A stretch of DNA of 64,000 bases from Thalassovita mediterranea (GTDB lineage Bacteria; Pseudomonadota; Alphaproteobacteria; Rhodobacterales; Rhodobacteraceae), in NCBI RefSeq assembly GCF_001458435.1, contig NZ_CYSF01000015.1:21155-85154 (forward strand). The letters are read 5' to 3'. The notes under the pieces are model-generated. The model did no database searches, had not been told where the DNA came from, and was given only the letters and a program-made list of their open reading frames with translations. Below are positions 27,494 to 37,727 of the stretch, piece after piece. The stretch's first letter is position 1. The number at the start of each line of letters is the position of its first letter. The position numbers were made by a program, and so were the translations under genes.

Positions 27494-28234
27494 CTACTGT
27501 TCGGACAGTTTTTTCCAAAGCGCATCGTCGCCCATTTTATCAACGAATGTTGCATGGGCGGCGGTTTCTTCCTCGGTAATCCGCGGTGGCAGTTTTGCCG
27601 GTCGCGGGAACGGACGCCAGTCATCCCCGACTGTCCCCTCAGTTGCACCAGTTCCAGCAACCGCTGACAGACCAAAATCCGGCTGCCGCCCCCCGATCAT
27701 TTCCAGATACACATCCGCCAGAATTTCCGAGTCAAGCAACGCCCCGTGCAGCACACGGTTGGAGTTGTCGATGCCATAACGGCGGCACAGCGCATCCAGC
27801 GTCGCGGGCGAACCAGGGAACTTCTTGCGCGCCATCGCCAGTGTATCCAGCGACTGTTCCATAGGTAGGGTACGGAAACCGTTGCGCTTCAACTCGGCAT
27901 TCAGGAACCGCATATCGAATTTGGCGTTATGGATAACCATTTGGGAATCCTGCACAAAATCTAGGAATCCCTGTGCCACCTCTTTGAACAGCGGCTTATC
28001 GCGCAATGTCACCTGACCGGGCTTAGGATCTTGCGGTGGTTCCAGCAGGTCAGGGCCGATACCATGCACACCAAACGCTTCATCTGGCATCATCCGTTCG
28101 GGGTTGGTGTAGACGTGAAACGTCTTGCCCGTCGGCATGTGGTTGAACAGCTCAAGACAGCCGATTTCGACAATCCGGTCGCTGCCCTCCGCCTCAAAGC
28201 CGGTGGTTTCCGTATCCAGAACGATCTGACGCAT
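27494..28234 (-). CDS. dnaQ: DNA polymerase III epsilon subunit
   Basis: A 246-residue 3'-5' proofreading exonuclease. Exo I is VLDTETTGF (D7, E9), Exo II HNAKFDMRFLN, and Exo III HGALLDSEILADVYLEM, all intact. The C-terminal segment after about residue 185 is the alpha-subunit binding tail. It is the last gene of a maf-aroE-coaE-dnaQ operon and follows coaE after 3 bases. Confidence 0.96.
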   Translation of the reverse strand: MRQIVLDTETTGFEAEGSDRIVEIGCLELFNHMPTGKTFHVYTNPERMMPDEAFGVHGIGPDLLEPPQDPKPGQVTLRDKPLFKEVAQGFLDFVQDSQMVIHNAKFDMRFLNAELKRNGFRTLPMEQSLDTLAMARKKFPGSPATLDALCRRYGIDNSNRVLHGALLDSEILADVYLEMIGGRQPDFGLSAVAGTGATEGTVGDDWRPFPRPAKLPPRITEEETAAHATFVDKMGDDALWKKLSEQ

Positions 28235-28237
28235 CGG

Positions 28238-28837
28238 TTAATCCCCTGTCTCAGCCATACGGCTGCGAATGCTGTCCAGCAACGCCTCGACCTGCGAACG
28301 GGCGTGATCTGGCGTGTCTGTCTCAATCTCATAGTCGGCGCGGGCGCGTTTTTCTGCGATCGGCATCTGTTTTGCACGGATCGCTTCGAACTGAGCCTCG
28401 CTCATCGTGCCACGGGCCATCACGCGGGCGCGCTGCGTATCTTCGTCGACATAGACCGTGACGCTGGCGTCCATACCCTTATCACCGCCAGTTTCAAACA
28501 GCAGCGGGATGTCGAACACCAATATGTCTGCGGTCGCATCGTCAATGAATGCCGCCCGATCCGCGGCCACCAGCGGATGCACAATCGCCTCGATCTGTTT
28601 TAACACTGACGGATCCGCCATAATGTGCTGTTTCAACACATCCCGCGACACCGCCCCCTCAATCACCGCATCCGGCAACAGCGCCGCCATAGCAGGCACA
28701 GCGGCACCACCAACCCCGTAGATCCGGTGCACCGCCGCATCCGCATCCCAGACCGCACAGCCCAGATCGGCAAAGATCTGTGCGGTGGTCGATTTGCCCA
28801 TCCCGATGGAGCCAGTGAGGCCCAGTTTAAACGCCAT
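28238..28837 (-). CDS. coaE: Dephospho-CoA kinase
   Basis: A 199-residue kinase for the last step of coenzyme A synthesis. The P-loop is LTGSIGMGKSTTA (6-18), followed by VWDADAAVHRIYG, VFDIPLLFETG and the lid/base-recognition region RARVMARGTMSEAQFEAI. The length is normal. Confidence 0.96.
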   Translation of the reverse strand: MAFKLGLTGSIGMGKSTTAQIFADLGCAVWDADAAVHRIYGVGGAAVPAMAALLPDAVIEGAVSRDVLKQHIMADPSVLKQIEAIVHPLVAADRAAFIDDATADILVFDIPLLFETGGDKGMDASVTVYVDEDTQRARVMARGTMSEAQFEAIRAKQMPIAEKRARADYEIETDTPDHARSQVEALLDSIRSRMAETGD

Positions 28838-28848
28838 ACCCAGCCCCC

Positions 28849-29682
28849 TCAGCGCAGCAGAATGGCGCGAATGTCCGCCGCTACCTCTGGGCGCTGACCA
28901 AACCAGCGTTCAAACCCCGGTACGGCCTGATGGATCAACATACCCAAACCGTCCACGGTGACACAGCCCATGTCCTCTGCCTCGCGCAGCAGGCGTGTTT
29001 GCAGCGGGTTATAAACCAGATCGGTGACCAAAGCGCCCTTTTGCAGCCCATCCAGCGGCACGCGCAATTCAGGATGGCCCATCATGCCCAGACTGGTGGT
29101 GTTCACCACTGTTGCAGCATCTTCCAGCATATTGCCGGCCTGCACCCAATCGACCACTTTGACCTTGTTGCCAAAATCCGCCCGCAAAGCCTCTGCCCGC
29201 GGGCGGGTGCGATTGCTAAGGTATATTTCAGGCACCCCCGCATCCAACAGCGATGACAACACCGCTCGCGCCGCACCACCAGCGCCCAGAACAGCGGCGG
29301 GTCCAGATGCAGGATCCCACTCCGGCGCGGATTGTTGCAGGTTAGCAATAAAGCCATACCCATCTGTATTGTCCGCGTGAATGCGCCCATCCGCAGTGAA
29401 GGTCAGCGTGTTCGCCGCCCCGATCAGCGCGGCGCGATCCGTGACATCATCGGCAATACGCAACGCCGCCTCTTTATGCGGGACGGTGACGTTCACACCA
29501 ACATATCCCGCCTTGGGCAGGGCGCGCAGCACCTCTTCGAAATCCTGCGGCGCCACGTCCATCGGCACATAATGCCCCGCCAGCCCCAACTTGCGCAGCC
29601 AATGACCATGCAGACGCGGCGATTTGCTATGGGCAATCGGATGACCGATCACACCGGCCAAGGGAATCTTCGCTGCACTCAT
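28849..29682 (-). CDS. aroE: Shikimate dehydrogenase
   Basis: A 277-residue NADPH-dependent enzyme that reduces 3-dehydroshikimate in aromatic amino acid synthesis. Shikimate-binding residues lie in GHPIAHSKSPRLHGHW, the catalytic lysine in NVTVPHKEAALRIAD, NTDGYGF follows, and the nucleotide loop is VLGAGGAARAVLSSLL near 131-146. It overlaps maf by four bases. Confidence 0.96.
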   Translation of the reverse strand: MSAAKIPLAGVIGHPIAHSKSPRLHGHWLRKLGLAGHYVPMDVAPQDFEEVLRALPKAGYVGVNVTVPHKEAALRIADDVTDRAALIGAANTLTFTADGRIHADNTDGYGFIANLQQSAPEWDPASGPAAVLGAGGAARAVLSSLLDAGVPEIYLSNRTRPRAEALRADFGNKVKVVDWVQAGNMLEDAATVVNTTSLGMMGHPELRVPLDGLQKGALVTDLVYNPLQTRLLREAEDMGCVTVDGLGMLIHQAVPGFERWFGQRPEVAADIRAILLR

Positions 29683-30278
29683 TGTTGCAGATCTCCTCTC
29701 AGGGTCAGGTAGTTGAGCATTTCCATCAATGGCAAACCTAAGACAGTGAAATAGTCCCCGTCTATACGCGAAAACAGGCGCACGCCCTCGGCCTCCAACT
29801 GATAACCGCCAACACTGTGCGATACCTCAGGCCAATTGCGATCCAGATAGCCATCAAGGAAGTCGTCCGAAAAATCGCGCATCCGCAGACGCACCTGCCC
29901 AATATGACGCCAGATCGGTTTTCCCGCCTCACAGATCACCGCAGCCGAGAGCAGCATGTGCCGTTCGCCGCGCATGTCGATCAGCTGAGCGCGGGCCTCT
30001 TCACGGGTTTCGGGTTTCGACAGCATCCGACCACCCAAATCCAAAACCTGATCACAACCGATGACCAAGGCATCCGGTTCCTTCTCGCTGACCTTCAACG
30101 CCTTCATCTCAGCCAAGGTGTCCGCAATGTCCCGCGGCGGCGCCCCCTCGGCCAAGAGCGAATCCTTAACCATGTCTTCATCGACTCGTGGTTTGATGAT
30201 TCGCACCTCGACACCGGCATTTTTCAGCATTTCGGCCCGAATGGCGGAGCCCGACGCCAGGATCAGATTTTTTTTCAT
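29679..30278 (-). CDS. maf: Maf-family nucleotide pyrophosphatase
   Basis: A 199-residue house-cleaning nucleoside-triphosphate pyrophosphatase (YhdE/YceF group). Family motifs are LASGSAIRAEML, DALVIGCDQVLDLGGRMLSKP and ISYRLEG-like segments (QLEAEGVRLFSRIDGDYFTVLGLPL). Which subgroup of non-canonical nucleotides it takes is not clear. It is the first gene of the maf-dnaQ operon and starts next to the putative origin. Codons 2-4 form a run of eight A. Confidence 0.93.
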   Translation of the reverse strand: MKKNLILASGSAIRAEMLKNAGVEVRIIKPRVDEDMVKDSLLAEGAPPRDIADTLAEMKALKVSEKEPDALVIGCDQVLDLGGRMLSKPETREEARAQLIDMRGERHMLLSAAVICEAGKPIWRHIGQVRLRMRDFSDDFLDGYLDRNWPEVSHSVGGYQLEAEGVRLFSRIDGDYFTVLGLPLMEMLNYLTLRGDLQQ

Positions 30279-30879
30279 TTTTCTTTTGCACCCCCATGCT
30301 CTTCACTCATGTGGATAACCCAGTGGGAAACCGATTGAACAGACCTGTGGATCGGAAATGAATGATCTGGATACTTTTCCGGCCTGTGCAAAACCCACCC
30401 AACTTTCACGCGAATACCCTTTTCTTACCCTCTTGGGACAAGGATAAGCGCGCCCGTGTGGATAATTGCCCTTACCCCGTCAGATTCCAAAGTTTTCCAA
30501 CAAGGCTATAAACAGGGTAATTCGGACGCTAAGTGGTTGATAATATAGTTATAAAATACGACTCATCTGGCTATGAAAATTTCACTTTTCCCACCAGTTT
30601 TCAACAATCCAATTTTCATGTGAAAACACCACCGGATAAGGCGCTAATCCACAGAAATTCTTCCCCCTAAAATCAAATACAAAAAATCTTTTTTCTTATA
30701 TTTTTTTAAGAGGGGCCTTCAGGGCGTTCTCAGATCGAGCTGAGCAGGGTTCATGCCGTTTCTGAGAATTGACTCAAAATCTCGACGCCCCTAAGAAGGG
30801 TTCACGCCTCGTCCGAGGCAAAAGTTTCCATGTCATCACAGTAAGTGCAGCGCCGCGTGGCGTTGACGCAGGATTTTCT
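30279..30879. other. oriC: Putative chromosomal replication origin (oriC)
   Basis: A 601-base gene-free gap between maf and rho. It holds two perfect DnaA boxes (TGTGGATAA, complement of TTATCCACA) at 30310-30318 and 30457-30465, near-matches at 30346-30354, 30385-30393 and 30645-30653 (TAATCCACA), and a strongly AT-rich tract at about 30660-30710 that could be the unwinding element. Flanking genes (dnaQ-coaE-aroE-maf and rho-mnmE-mnmG-rsmG-parAB) are those near the origin in other Alphaproteobacteria. hemE, often beside the origin, is absent. Function is inferred; the rho promoter and leader lie in the right part. Confidence 0.7.
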
Positions 30880-32151
30880 ATGAGCGTACAGCGTCTGAAC
30901 CTTGCCGATCTCAAAGCCAAAAGCCCGAAGGACCTGGTGTCCCAGGCCGAAGAGCTGGAGATCGAAAACGCCTCCACCATGCGGAAGGGCGAGATGATGT
31001 TCCAGATTCTCCGCGAAATGGCGGATGAGGGTTGGGACATCGGCGGTGACGGTGTGCTTGAGGTTCTGCAGGACGGTTTCGGTTTCCTGCGTTCGCCAGA
31101 GGCAAACTACCTCTCTGGTCCAGATGACATCTACGTATCGCCCGACATGATCCGCAAATTTTCGCTGCGTACCGGCGACACCGTGTCCGGCGTGATCAAA
31201 GCACCGGAAGAGAACGAGCGTTACTTTGCCCTGACCGAAGTTGAATCCATCAACTTCGAAGATCCGGAAAAAGCGCGCCACAAGATCGCGTTCGACAACC
31301 TGACGCCGCTCTACCCTGATGAGCGCCTGCAGATGGAGATCGAAGATCCCACCATCAAAGATCGTTCCGCCCGCATCATCGACCTGGTTGCGCCGATCGG
31401 TAAAGGCCAGCGTTCGCTGATTGTGGCGCCGCCGCGCACCGGTAAAACCGTTCTGCTTCAAAACATTGCGCATAGTATCGAACAAAACCACCCCGAATGT
31501 TACCTGATCGTGCTGCTGATCGACGAACGCCCCGAAGAGGTGACCGATATGCAGCGTTCGGTGAAGGGGGAAGTCATTTCTTCGACCTTTGATGAACCTG
31601 CGACGCGCCACGTTGCCGTGTCCGAAATGGTGATGGAAAAGGCCAAACGTCTGGTCGAACACAAACGCGATGTTGTGATCCTGCTCGACTCGATCACCCG
31701 TCTGGGCCGTGCGTTCAACACTGTTGTACCGTCGTCGGGCAAGGTTCTGACCGGTGGTGTCGACGCCAACGCGCTGCAACGTCCGAAACGTTTCTTCGGT
31801 GCCGCACGTAACGTCGAAGAGGGCGGGTCGCTGACCATCATCGCCACCGCGCTGATCGACACCGGTTCGCGTATGGATGAGGTGATCTTTGAAGAATTCA
31901 AAGGCACCGGTAACTCGGAAATTGTTCTGGATCGTAAGGTTGCGGATAAACGCGTCTTCCCGGCGATGGACATCCTCAAATCCGGTACCCGGAAAGAGGA
32001 TCTGCTGGTCGACGCAAAGAACCTGCAGAAAACCTTCGTTCTGCGCCGCATCCTGAACCCGATGGGCACCACGGACGCGATCGAATTCCTGATTTCCAAG
32101 CTGAAACAGACCAAAACCAACGGCGAATTCTTCGATTCAATGAACGGTTAA
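30880..32151 (+). CDS. rho: Transcription termination factor Rho
   Basis: A 423-residue hexameric RNA helicase that ends transcripts. The N-terminal domain begins [17 protein letters not shown], the primary RNA site includes GFGFLRS near residue 67, Walker A is [13 protein letters not shown], Walker [17 protein letters not shown], and the R-loop/Q-loop follow. The frame is open 37 codons further upstream, but the ATG at 30880 is chosen because CAGGA lies 7 bases before it and homologues start there. The leader carries a GCCTC/GAGGC hairpin at 30806-30819. Confidence 0.97.
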   Translation: MSVQRLNLADLKAKSPKDLVSQAEELEIENASTMRKGEMMFQILREMADEGWDIGGDGVLEVLQDGFGFLRSPEANYLSGPDDIYVSPDMIRKFSLRTGDTVSGVIKAPEENERYFALTEVESINFEDPEKARHKIAFDNLTPLYPDERLQMEIEDPTIKDRSARIIDLVAPIGKGQRSLIVAPPRTGKTVLLQNIAHSIEQNHPECYLIVLLIDERPEEVTDMQRSVKGEVISSTFDEPATRHVAVSEMVMEKAKRLVEHKRDVVILLDSITRLGRAFNTVVPSSGKVLTGGVDANALQRPKRFFGAARNVEEGGSLTIIATALIDTGSRMDEVIFEEFKGTGNSEIVLDRKVADKRVFPAMDILKSGTRKEDLLVDAKNLQKTFVLRRILNPMGTTDAIEFLISKLKQTKTNGEFFDSMNG

Positions 32152-32170
32152 CACTGTCAGGGGCCCCGTG

Positions 32171-33457
32171 ATGGACACGATCTTCGCCCTTGCCACCGCA
32201 CACGGCAAGGCCGGGGTGGCAGTGGTTCGCATTTCAGGACCGCAGGCGTTTACCGCTGGTGAACGTCTGGCCGGAACTTTGCCCGAACCGCGTCGGGCAG
32301 GGCTGCGCCTGTTGCGTGATGCGGATGGTGTTCGGCTGGATGAGGCTCTGATCCTGACGTTTGAGGACCGCGCCAGCTTCACCGGCGAGCCGGTGGTCGA
32401 GCTGCAATTGCACGGATCTGTCGCCGTTGTCGGCGCAGTTTTGCGTGAATTAGGCTCGATTTCCGATCTGCGTCAGGCAGAACCGGGGGAGTTCACCCGC
32501 CGTGCATTGGAAAATGGCCGTCTGGATTTGGCCCAGGTCGAAGGACTGGCCGATCTGATCGAGGCCGAGACAGAGGCGCAACGCCGTCAGGCCCTGCGCG
32601 TGTTGTCCGGTGATCTGGGCGGCAAGGCCGAAGGATGGCGCCGCGATCTGATCCGCGCCGCCGCCTTGATCGAGGCAACGATTGATTTCGCCGACGAAGA
32701 TGTGCCGGTTGATGTGTCACCCGAGGTGACGGAGCTGCTGACGGGTGTGATGTCGTCACTCGACGCAGAAATCGCTGGTGTTTCTGCCGCCGAAAGGGTG
32801 CGCAGCGGATTTGAGGTGGCTATCGTAGGCGCGCCAAATGTTGGAAAATCTACGCTTCTCAATGCTTTAGCGGGTCGGGACGCGGCGATTACTTCGGAGT
32901 TCGCAGGCACGACGCGCGATGTGATCGAGGTGCGGATGGACATCGCCGGCCTGCCCGTCACGCTGCTGGATACAGCCGGATTGCGCGAAACGCAGGACAA
33001 GATCGAAGAGATCGGCATTCAGCGCGCCCGCGAACGCGCAGCCTTGGCGGATCTCCGCGTGTTTCTGGTTGAGGGTGATCAGCGCCCGGACTTCACACCG
33101 GAATCCGACGACATCGTGTTGAAGGCCAAGGCCGATCTACTAGATGATAAATCAGGCGCAGTATCTGGTGTCAGCGGTGATGGCGTGGCCGCCTTGATCG
33201 ACGCGGTGTCCGAAAAACTGTCGCAGCGCACCGCAAATATCGGCATCGCAACGCGCGAACGTCATCGGATCGCAATGGAGCGCGCGGTGGATGCACTGAC
33301 CAGCGCCAAGATGTTCGCCTCAATGGGCGAAGATATGACCGAACTGGCAGCTGAGGAAATGCGCACTGCGATCCGTGCCCTCGACGCACTGGTCGGCCGT
33401 ATTGATGTTGAAAACCTGCTGGACGAAATCTTCGCCAGCTTCTGTCTTGGGAAGTGA
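32171..33457 (+). CDS. mnmE: tRNA uridine-5-carboxymethylaminomethyl modification GTPase MnmE
   Basis: A 428-residue GTPase that with MnmG makes the cmnm5 group on wobble uridine 34. The N-terminal folate-binding domain, the G1 loop [13 protein letters not shown] near 220, G2 AGTTRD and G3 [10 protein letters not shown] are present. The C-terminal FCLGK carries the invariant cysteine. An adjacent GTG at 32168 is an alternative start. It is followed 3 bases later by mnmG. Confidence 0.96.
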   Translation: MDTIFALATAHGKAGVAVVRISGPQAFTAGERLAGTLPEPRRAGLRLLRDADGVRLDEALILTFEDRASFTGEPVVELQLHGSVAVVGAVLRELGSISDLRQAEPGEFTRRALENGRLDLAQVEGLADLIEAETEAQRRQALRVLSGDLGGKAEGWRRDLIRAAALIEATIDFADEDVPVDVSPEVTELLTGVMSSLDAEIAGVSAAERVRSGFEVAIVGAPNVGKSTLLNALAGRDAAITSEFAGTTRDVIEVRMDIAGLPVTLLDTAGLRETQDKIEEIGIQRARERAALADLRVFLVEGDQRPDFTPESDDIVLKAKADLLDDKSGAVSGVSGDGVAALIDAVSEKLSQRTANIGIATRERHRIAMERAVDALTSAKMFASMGEDMTELAAEEMRTAIRALDALVGRIDVENLLDEIFASFCLGK

Positions 33458-33460
33458 GGA

Positions 33461-35338
33461 GTGTTTCACGTGAAACAATTCGACTTCGATGTTGTGGTGA
33501 TCGGTGCCGGTCACGCTGGTTGTGATGCTGCTGCCGCCGCTGCGCGGAAGGGTGCAAAAACGGCTTTGGTGACGCTGAAACGCGAAGGCATTGGCGTGAT
33601 GTCCTGCAATCCGGCCATCGGCGGGCTAGGGAAGGGGCATCTGGTCCGCGAAGTGGATGCACTAGATGGCGTGATGGGCCGTGTTGCGGATGTGTCTGGC
33701 ATCCAATTCCGCCTGCTGAACCGTCGCAAAGGCCCCGCTGTGCAGGGGCCGCGCTGTCAGTCCGACCGCAAACTCTATCGCGAAGCGATGCTGGCCGAGA
33801 TGGAGGCGCAAGACGGCCTGGACATTATCGAAGGCGAAGCGACTGATTTCATTATGAAAGACGGTGCCGTATGCGGCGCAATGCTGGATGATGGGACCGC
33901 GCTGAATGCCAAGCAAGTGGTGCTGACCACAGGCACGTTCCTGCGTGGCATCATCCACATTGGTGACGAACAACGACCGGGTGGTCGTATAGGCGACAAA
34001 CCGTCGGTCAAACTGGCAGAGCGGATTGATAGCTTCAACCTGCCACTGGGGCGCCTGAAGACGGGTACGCCGCCGCGTCTGGATGGGCGCACGATCAAGT
34101 GGGATCTGCTCGACAGCCAGCCTGGTGATGATGACCCCGTTGTATTTTCCTTTATGTCCGAAGGTGTTACCGCGCCTCAGGTGGTGTGTGGTATCACTCA
34201 CACCAATGAACGCACGCACCAGATTATCCGCGAAAATCTCGACCGTTCCGCGATGTACGGTGGGCATATTGACGGCGTTGGTCCGCGGTATTGCCCGTCG
34301 ATCGAGGATAAAATCGTCCGTTTTGCCGATAAAACATCGCACCAAGTGTTTTTGGAGCCAGAGGGAGCGGACGATCATACGGTTTATCCAAACGGCATTT
34401 CGACGTCATTGCCCGAGGATGTTCAGCTGGACTACATTCGATCAATCTACGGGTTGGAGGATGCAGTGATCCTGCAACCGGGCTACGCGATTGAATACGA
34501 CTATGTTGATCCGCGTGCCTTGGACGATGTTTTGTCTGTGAAAACGGTTCCAGGGCTGTTCCTTGCCGGCCAAATCAACGGAACCACGGGGTATGAAGAG
34601 GCGGCTGCGCAGGGCCTCGTCGCTGGCGTAAACGCTGCGGCGCGCGCGCTGGGGCAGGCGCCGGTGACTTTTAGTCGCTCGGACAGCTATATCGGTGTAA
34701 TGATCGATGATCTGACCACGCGTGGGGTAACGGAACCTTATCGTATGTTCACATCGCGCGCAGAATTCCGATTGTCTTTGCGGGCGGACAATGCTGACCA
34801 GCGTTTGACACCTAAGGCGATTGAACACGGTTTTGCATCTGATGCGCGCCGCGTTGCGTTTGAAGACAAGATGCAGCAGCTGGATTCTGGTCGCAAGCGT
34901 CTGGAAGAGGCAAGTTATACGCCACGCCAGCTGTCTGAGCATGGGTTGAAGGTGAATCAGGATGGCGCGCGCCGCAGTTTGTTCCAGATCCTGGCATTTC
35001 CTGATGTAGACTTTGCCAAGCTGATCGAGCTTGATCCGACCTTGGCAGATATCGACCCCGCAATTCAGGAACAGCTGGAAAAAGACGCGCTATATGCCAA
35101 TTACATTCAGCGCCAACAACGCGATGTCGAAGCGGTGAAACGGGACGAACAACAAGTTATTCCGCAGGACTTTCAATACGATGCGATTGATGGTCTGTCG
35201 AATGAGCTGAAGCTGAAGTTGAACCAAGCACGCCCAGCGAACCTATCGCAAGCAGCCCGAGTGGATGGGATGACACCTGCTGCTTTGACCTTGCTGTTGG
35301 CAAAGCTTCGGCAAGCCAAGCGGGAGAAACGCGCGTGA
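33461..35338 (+). CDS. mnmG: tRNA uridine-5-carboxymethylaminomethyl modification enzyme MnmG (GidA)
   Basis: A 625-residue FAD enzyme, partner of MnmE. The FAD motif [18 protein letters not shown] is near residue 13, and [24 protein letters not shown] and the conserved [10 protein letters not shown] are clear. Two starts compete: the GTG at 33461, giving the N-terminus MFHVKQ, has no well-spaced ribosome binding site, while the GTG at 33470 has GAGGAG exactly 8 bases upstream. The longer form is listed because this N-terminus is common in the order. A perfect parS site covers 33462-33477, the first codons. It overlaps rsmG by four bases. Confidence 0.95.
   Translation: MFHVKQFDFDVVVIGAGHAGCDAAAAAARKGAKTALVTLKREGIGVMSCNPAIGGLGKGHLVREVDALDGVMGRVADVSGIQFRLLNRRKGPAVQGPRCQSDRKLYREAMLAEMEAQDGLDIIEGEATDFIMKDGAVCGAMLDDGTALNAKQVVLTTGTFLRGIIHIGDEQRPGGRIGDKPSVKLAERIDSFNLPLGRLKTGTPPRLDGRTIKWDLLDSQPGDDDPVVFSFMSEGVTAPQVVCGITHTNERTHQIIRENLDRSAMYGGHIDGVGPRYCPSIEDKIVRFADKTSHQVFLEPEGADDHTVYPNGISTSLPEDVQLDYIRSIYGLEDAVILQPGYAIEYDYVDPRALDDVLSVKTVPGLFLAGQINGTTGYEEAAAQGLVAGVNAAARALGQAPVTFSRSDSYIGVMIDDLTTRGVTEPYRMFTSRAEFRLSLRADNADQRLTPKAIEHGFASDARRVAFEDKMQQLDSGRKRLEEASYTPRQLSEHGLKVNQDGARRSLFQILAFPDVDFAKLIELDPTLADIDPAIQEQLEKDALYANYIQRQQRDVEAVKRDEQQVIPQDFQYDAIDGLSNELKLKLNQARPANLSQAARVDGMTPAALTLLLAKLRQAKREKRA
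33462..33477. other. parS: parS site 1, at the start of mnmG
   Basis: TGTTTCACGTGAAACA is the exact 16-bp bacterial parS palindrome bound by ParB. It lies over the first codons of mnmG, and between the ribosome binding site and the alternative GTG start at 33470. It is 3.3 kb upstream of parB. Confidence 0.96.
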
Positions 35339-35943
35339 GTGACCTTGGAATAGATGTTTCACGTGAAACATTGGATCGGCTGCACGCCTATGTCGCGCTG
35401 CTGGAAAAGTGGAACCCGCGTATCAATCTGGTGGCGCGGTCCACGCTTGGGCAGATGTGGGAACGGCATTTTGTCGATTCCGCGCAGGTTTTTGGCTATG
35501 CGCCTGAGGATGCCGAGCATTGGGTCGATCTGGGCAGCGGCGGAGGCTTCCCCGGGCTGGTGGTCGCAACGCTTGCATTGGAATATCGACCAAACCTTCG
35601 CGTGACCTTGGTCGAAAGCGATACACGCAAAGCGACCTTTCTGCGAACCGTTATCCGTGAACTTGGGCTGAACGCCAAAGTCATCGACAAACGAATTGAA
35701 GCGATTGAGCCGCTGAATGCTGATGTGCTTTCGGCGCGTGCGCTTGCTGATTTGAGTATGTTGTTGGCGTTTTCTGATCAGCACCTAAGCGAAAAGGGTA
35801 CAGCGCTGTTTCCTAAAGGTGCCACTTGGGAAAAAGAGGTGCTGGACGCACAGCAAACATGGCGATTCTCGTACGACCGTTTTACAAGTAAGACAGAGGC
35901 TGAGGCCGTTGTTCTGAGAATTAGGGAAGTGTCGCATGTCTGA
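35335..35943 (+). CDS. rsmG: 16S rRNA (guanine527-N7) methyltransferase RsmG (GidB)
   Basis: A 202-residue SAM-dependent methyltransferase; loss gives low-level streptomycin resistance in other bacteria. The SAM motif is [16 protein letters not shown] (residues about 64-79), with [11 protein letters not shown] and the late SARALADL following. The GTG start overlaps the mnmG stop. A perfect parS site covers 35355-35370 and encodes DVSRETL. The 3' end overlaps parA by 8 bases. Confidence 0.95.
   Translation: MSDLGIDVSRETLDRLHAYVALLEKWNPRINLVARSTLGQMWERHFVDSAQVFGYAPEDAEHWVDLGSGGGFPGLVVATLALEYRPNLRVTLVESDTRKATFLRTVIRELGLNAKVIDKRIEAIEPLNADVLSARALADLSMLLAFSDQHLSEKGTALFPKGATWEKEVLDAQQTWRFSYDRFTSKTEAEAVVLRIREVSHV
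35355..35370. other. parS: parS site 2, inside the start of rsmG
   Basis: A second exact TGTTTCACGTGAAACA, inside codons 7-12 of rsmG. It is 1893 bases after site 1, between mnmG and parA. Confidence 0.96.
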
Positions 35944-36748
35944 TCCAACCCGTCCTATGGGGCCCAAGATCATCTCTGTCGCCAACCAGAAGGGTGGGGT
36001 GGGGAAAACCACGACCACGATTAACCTCGGGGCGGCGTTGGCGGCGCAGGGACTGAACGTTCTGGTGGTTGATCTGGATCCTCAGGGGAACGCATCTACC
36101 GGGTTGGGCGTCGAAAACGATGCGCGTGAATTCACCACCTATGAACTGTTGCTGGATGAGGTCGACCTGGAACAGGTGATTCAGCCGACCGGCACCGCAG
36201 GTCTCAGCATTATTCCTGCGACGGTTGACCTGAGCTCAGCGGATATTGAGCTGATTTCCAATGAAAAGCGGGTGTTCTTGCTGCATGATGCGTTGCGTCA
36301 GCATGCGATGGATCGGTTGAACTATGATTATGTGCTGATCGATTGCCCGCCGTCTTTGAACCTGTTGACGGTGAACGCGATGGTGGCGTCACATTCGGTT
36401 TTGGTTCCACTGCAGTCAGAGTTTTTTGCACTCGAAGGACTGTCGCAGCTGATGCTGACAATCCGCGAGGTGCGTAGTACCGCAAATCCCGATCTGCGGA
36501 TCGAGGGGATCGTGCTGACGATGTATGATGCGCGGAACAACTTGTCACAACAGGTTGAGGCGGATGCGCGCGATAACCTGGGTGAATTGGTGTTTGAAAC
36601 CGTGATCCCGCGCAATGTGCGGGTGTCCGAGGCGCCATCCTACGCGGTGCCGGTGTTGGAATATGATCCGAATTCCAAAGGTGCGCAGGCCTATTTGCAG
36701 CTGGCGCGTGAGTTGGTTGGGAAATCTGTCCGCGTCGCGGCGCAATAA
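35936..36748 (+). CDS. parA: Chromosome partitioning ATPase ParA
   Basis: A 270-residue deviant-Walker ATPase that drives origin segregation on the nucleoid. The deviant Walker A is QKGGVGKTTTTINLG (residues about 19-33), followed by LVVDLDPQGNASTGLG, Walker B DYVLIDCPPSLNLLT and the segment LVPLQSEFFALEGLSQL. It is in an operon with rsmG and parB, and close to the three parS sites. Confidence 0.97.
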   Translation: MSDPTRPMGPKIISVANQKGGVGKTTTTINLGAALAAQGLNVLVVDLDPQGNASTGLGVENDAREFTTYELLLDEVDLEQVIQPTGTAGLSIIPATVDLSSADIELISNEKRVFLLHDALRQHAMDRLNYDYVLIDCPPSLNLLTVNAMVASHSVLVPLQSEFFALEGLSQLMLTIREVRSTANPDLRIEGIVLTMYDARNNLSQQVEADARDNLGELVFETVIPRNVRVSEAPSYAVPVLEYDPNSKGAQAYLQLARELVGKSVRVAAQ

Positions 36749-36765
36749 GATAGCAGGAGAGAACG

Positions 36766-37686
36766 ATGGTTGATCGTCCGAAAACCCGTGGCTTGGGGCG
36801 CGGTCTGTCCGCATTAATGGCGGATGTGACACCGCCCACAGCAGCTGCCGATACAGGGCAGGGGGCGTCCGCGCGCCGGCCGGACATGATGGTCCCCATT
36901 GAGAAGGTGCATCCGAACCCTGATCAGCCGCGCCGCACCTTTACCGAGGAGCAGCTGCAAGAACTGGCCGCGTCGATCAAGGAAAAGGGTATCATCCAGC
37001 CGTTGGTCGTTCGCGAACGCCCTGGTGACAAAGGCGCTTATGAGATCGTTGCGGGTGAACGCCGCTGGCGCGCTGCGCAGATCGCGATGCAGCACACCAT
37101 TCCAGTGATTGTGCGCGACTTCGACGATACTGAGGTGTTGGAAGTCGCGATTATCGAAAACATCCAGCGCGCGGACCTGAACCCGGTGGAAGAGGCCGCT
37201 GGCTACAAGGCGCTGATGGACAAGTTCGGCCACACGCAGGAGAAACTCTCCGAAGTGCTGGGCAAGAGCCGGTCCTACATTGCCAACCTTGTGCGTCTTC
37301 TGCAGCTGCCTGATGAAGTGCAGGAGTTTCTGCGCGACGGCAAGCTGAGCGCTGGTCACGCAAGGGCATTGATCACATCTGACGATGCGGTATCGCTGGC
37401 GAAGAAAGTGATAAGCTCTGGCCTGTCCGTGCGCGAGACGGAGCGTTTGGCGAAGAAGACCGTTTCCGAGCTGTCCGAAATGGATCAGCCTCGTCCCAAG
37501 GCGCCGCGCAAGTCGGTGGAAAAAGATGCGGATACCCGTGCGTTGGAGGCGGATCTGTCCGCCGCGCTGCGCATGAAGGTTTCGATCGACCATGATGCCG
37601 GTGGTGAAAGCGGTAAACTGATCATCTCTTACGAGGACTTCGATGGTCTGGATGAGCTGTGCCGGAAGTTGTCGGTCGTCAGCTAA
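36766..37686 (+). CDS. parB: Chromosome partitioning protein ParB
   Basis: A 306-residue parS-binding CTPase clamp. The N-terminal GLGRGLSALM is the ParA-interacting region. The CTP-binding segment IVAGERRWRAAQIA, NIQRADLNPVEEA, the helix-turn-helix EVLGKSRSYIANLVRLL and the C-terminal dimer domain are present. AGGAG lies before the ATG. The third parS site begins 3 bases after the stop codon. Confidence 0.97.
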   Translation: MVDRPKTRGLGRGLSALMADVTPPTAAADTGQGASARRPDMMVPIEKVHPNPDQPRRTFTEEQLQELAASIKEKGIIQPLVVRERPGDKGAYEIVAGERRWRAAQIAMQHTIPVIVRDFDDTEVLEVAIIENIQRADLNPVEEAAGYKALMDKFGHTQEKLSEVLGKSRSYIANLVRLLQLPDEVQEFLRDGKLSAGHARALITSDDAVSLAKKVISSGLSVRETERLAKKTVSELSEMDQPRPKAPRKSVEKDADTRALEADLSAALRMKVSIDHDAGGESGKLIISYEDFDGLDELCRKLSVVS

Positions 37687-37688
37687 CT

Positions 37689-37704
37689 TGTTTCACGTGA
37701 AACA
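37689..37704. other. parS: parS site 3, after parB
   Basis: A third exact TGTTTCACGTGAAACA, directly after the parB stop codon and before the convergent DUF454 gene. It completes a cluster of three sites within 4.3 kb. Confidence 0.96.
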
Positions 37705-37727
37705 TTGAACACGGACTGCGCCCGAAA

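Noticed and set aside
30769..30879. N-terminal extension of Rho by 37 codons
   Set aside because: The open frame includes leader sequence. Rho proteins start at RLNLADLK, and CAGGA precedes the ATG at 30880.
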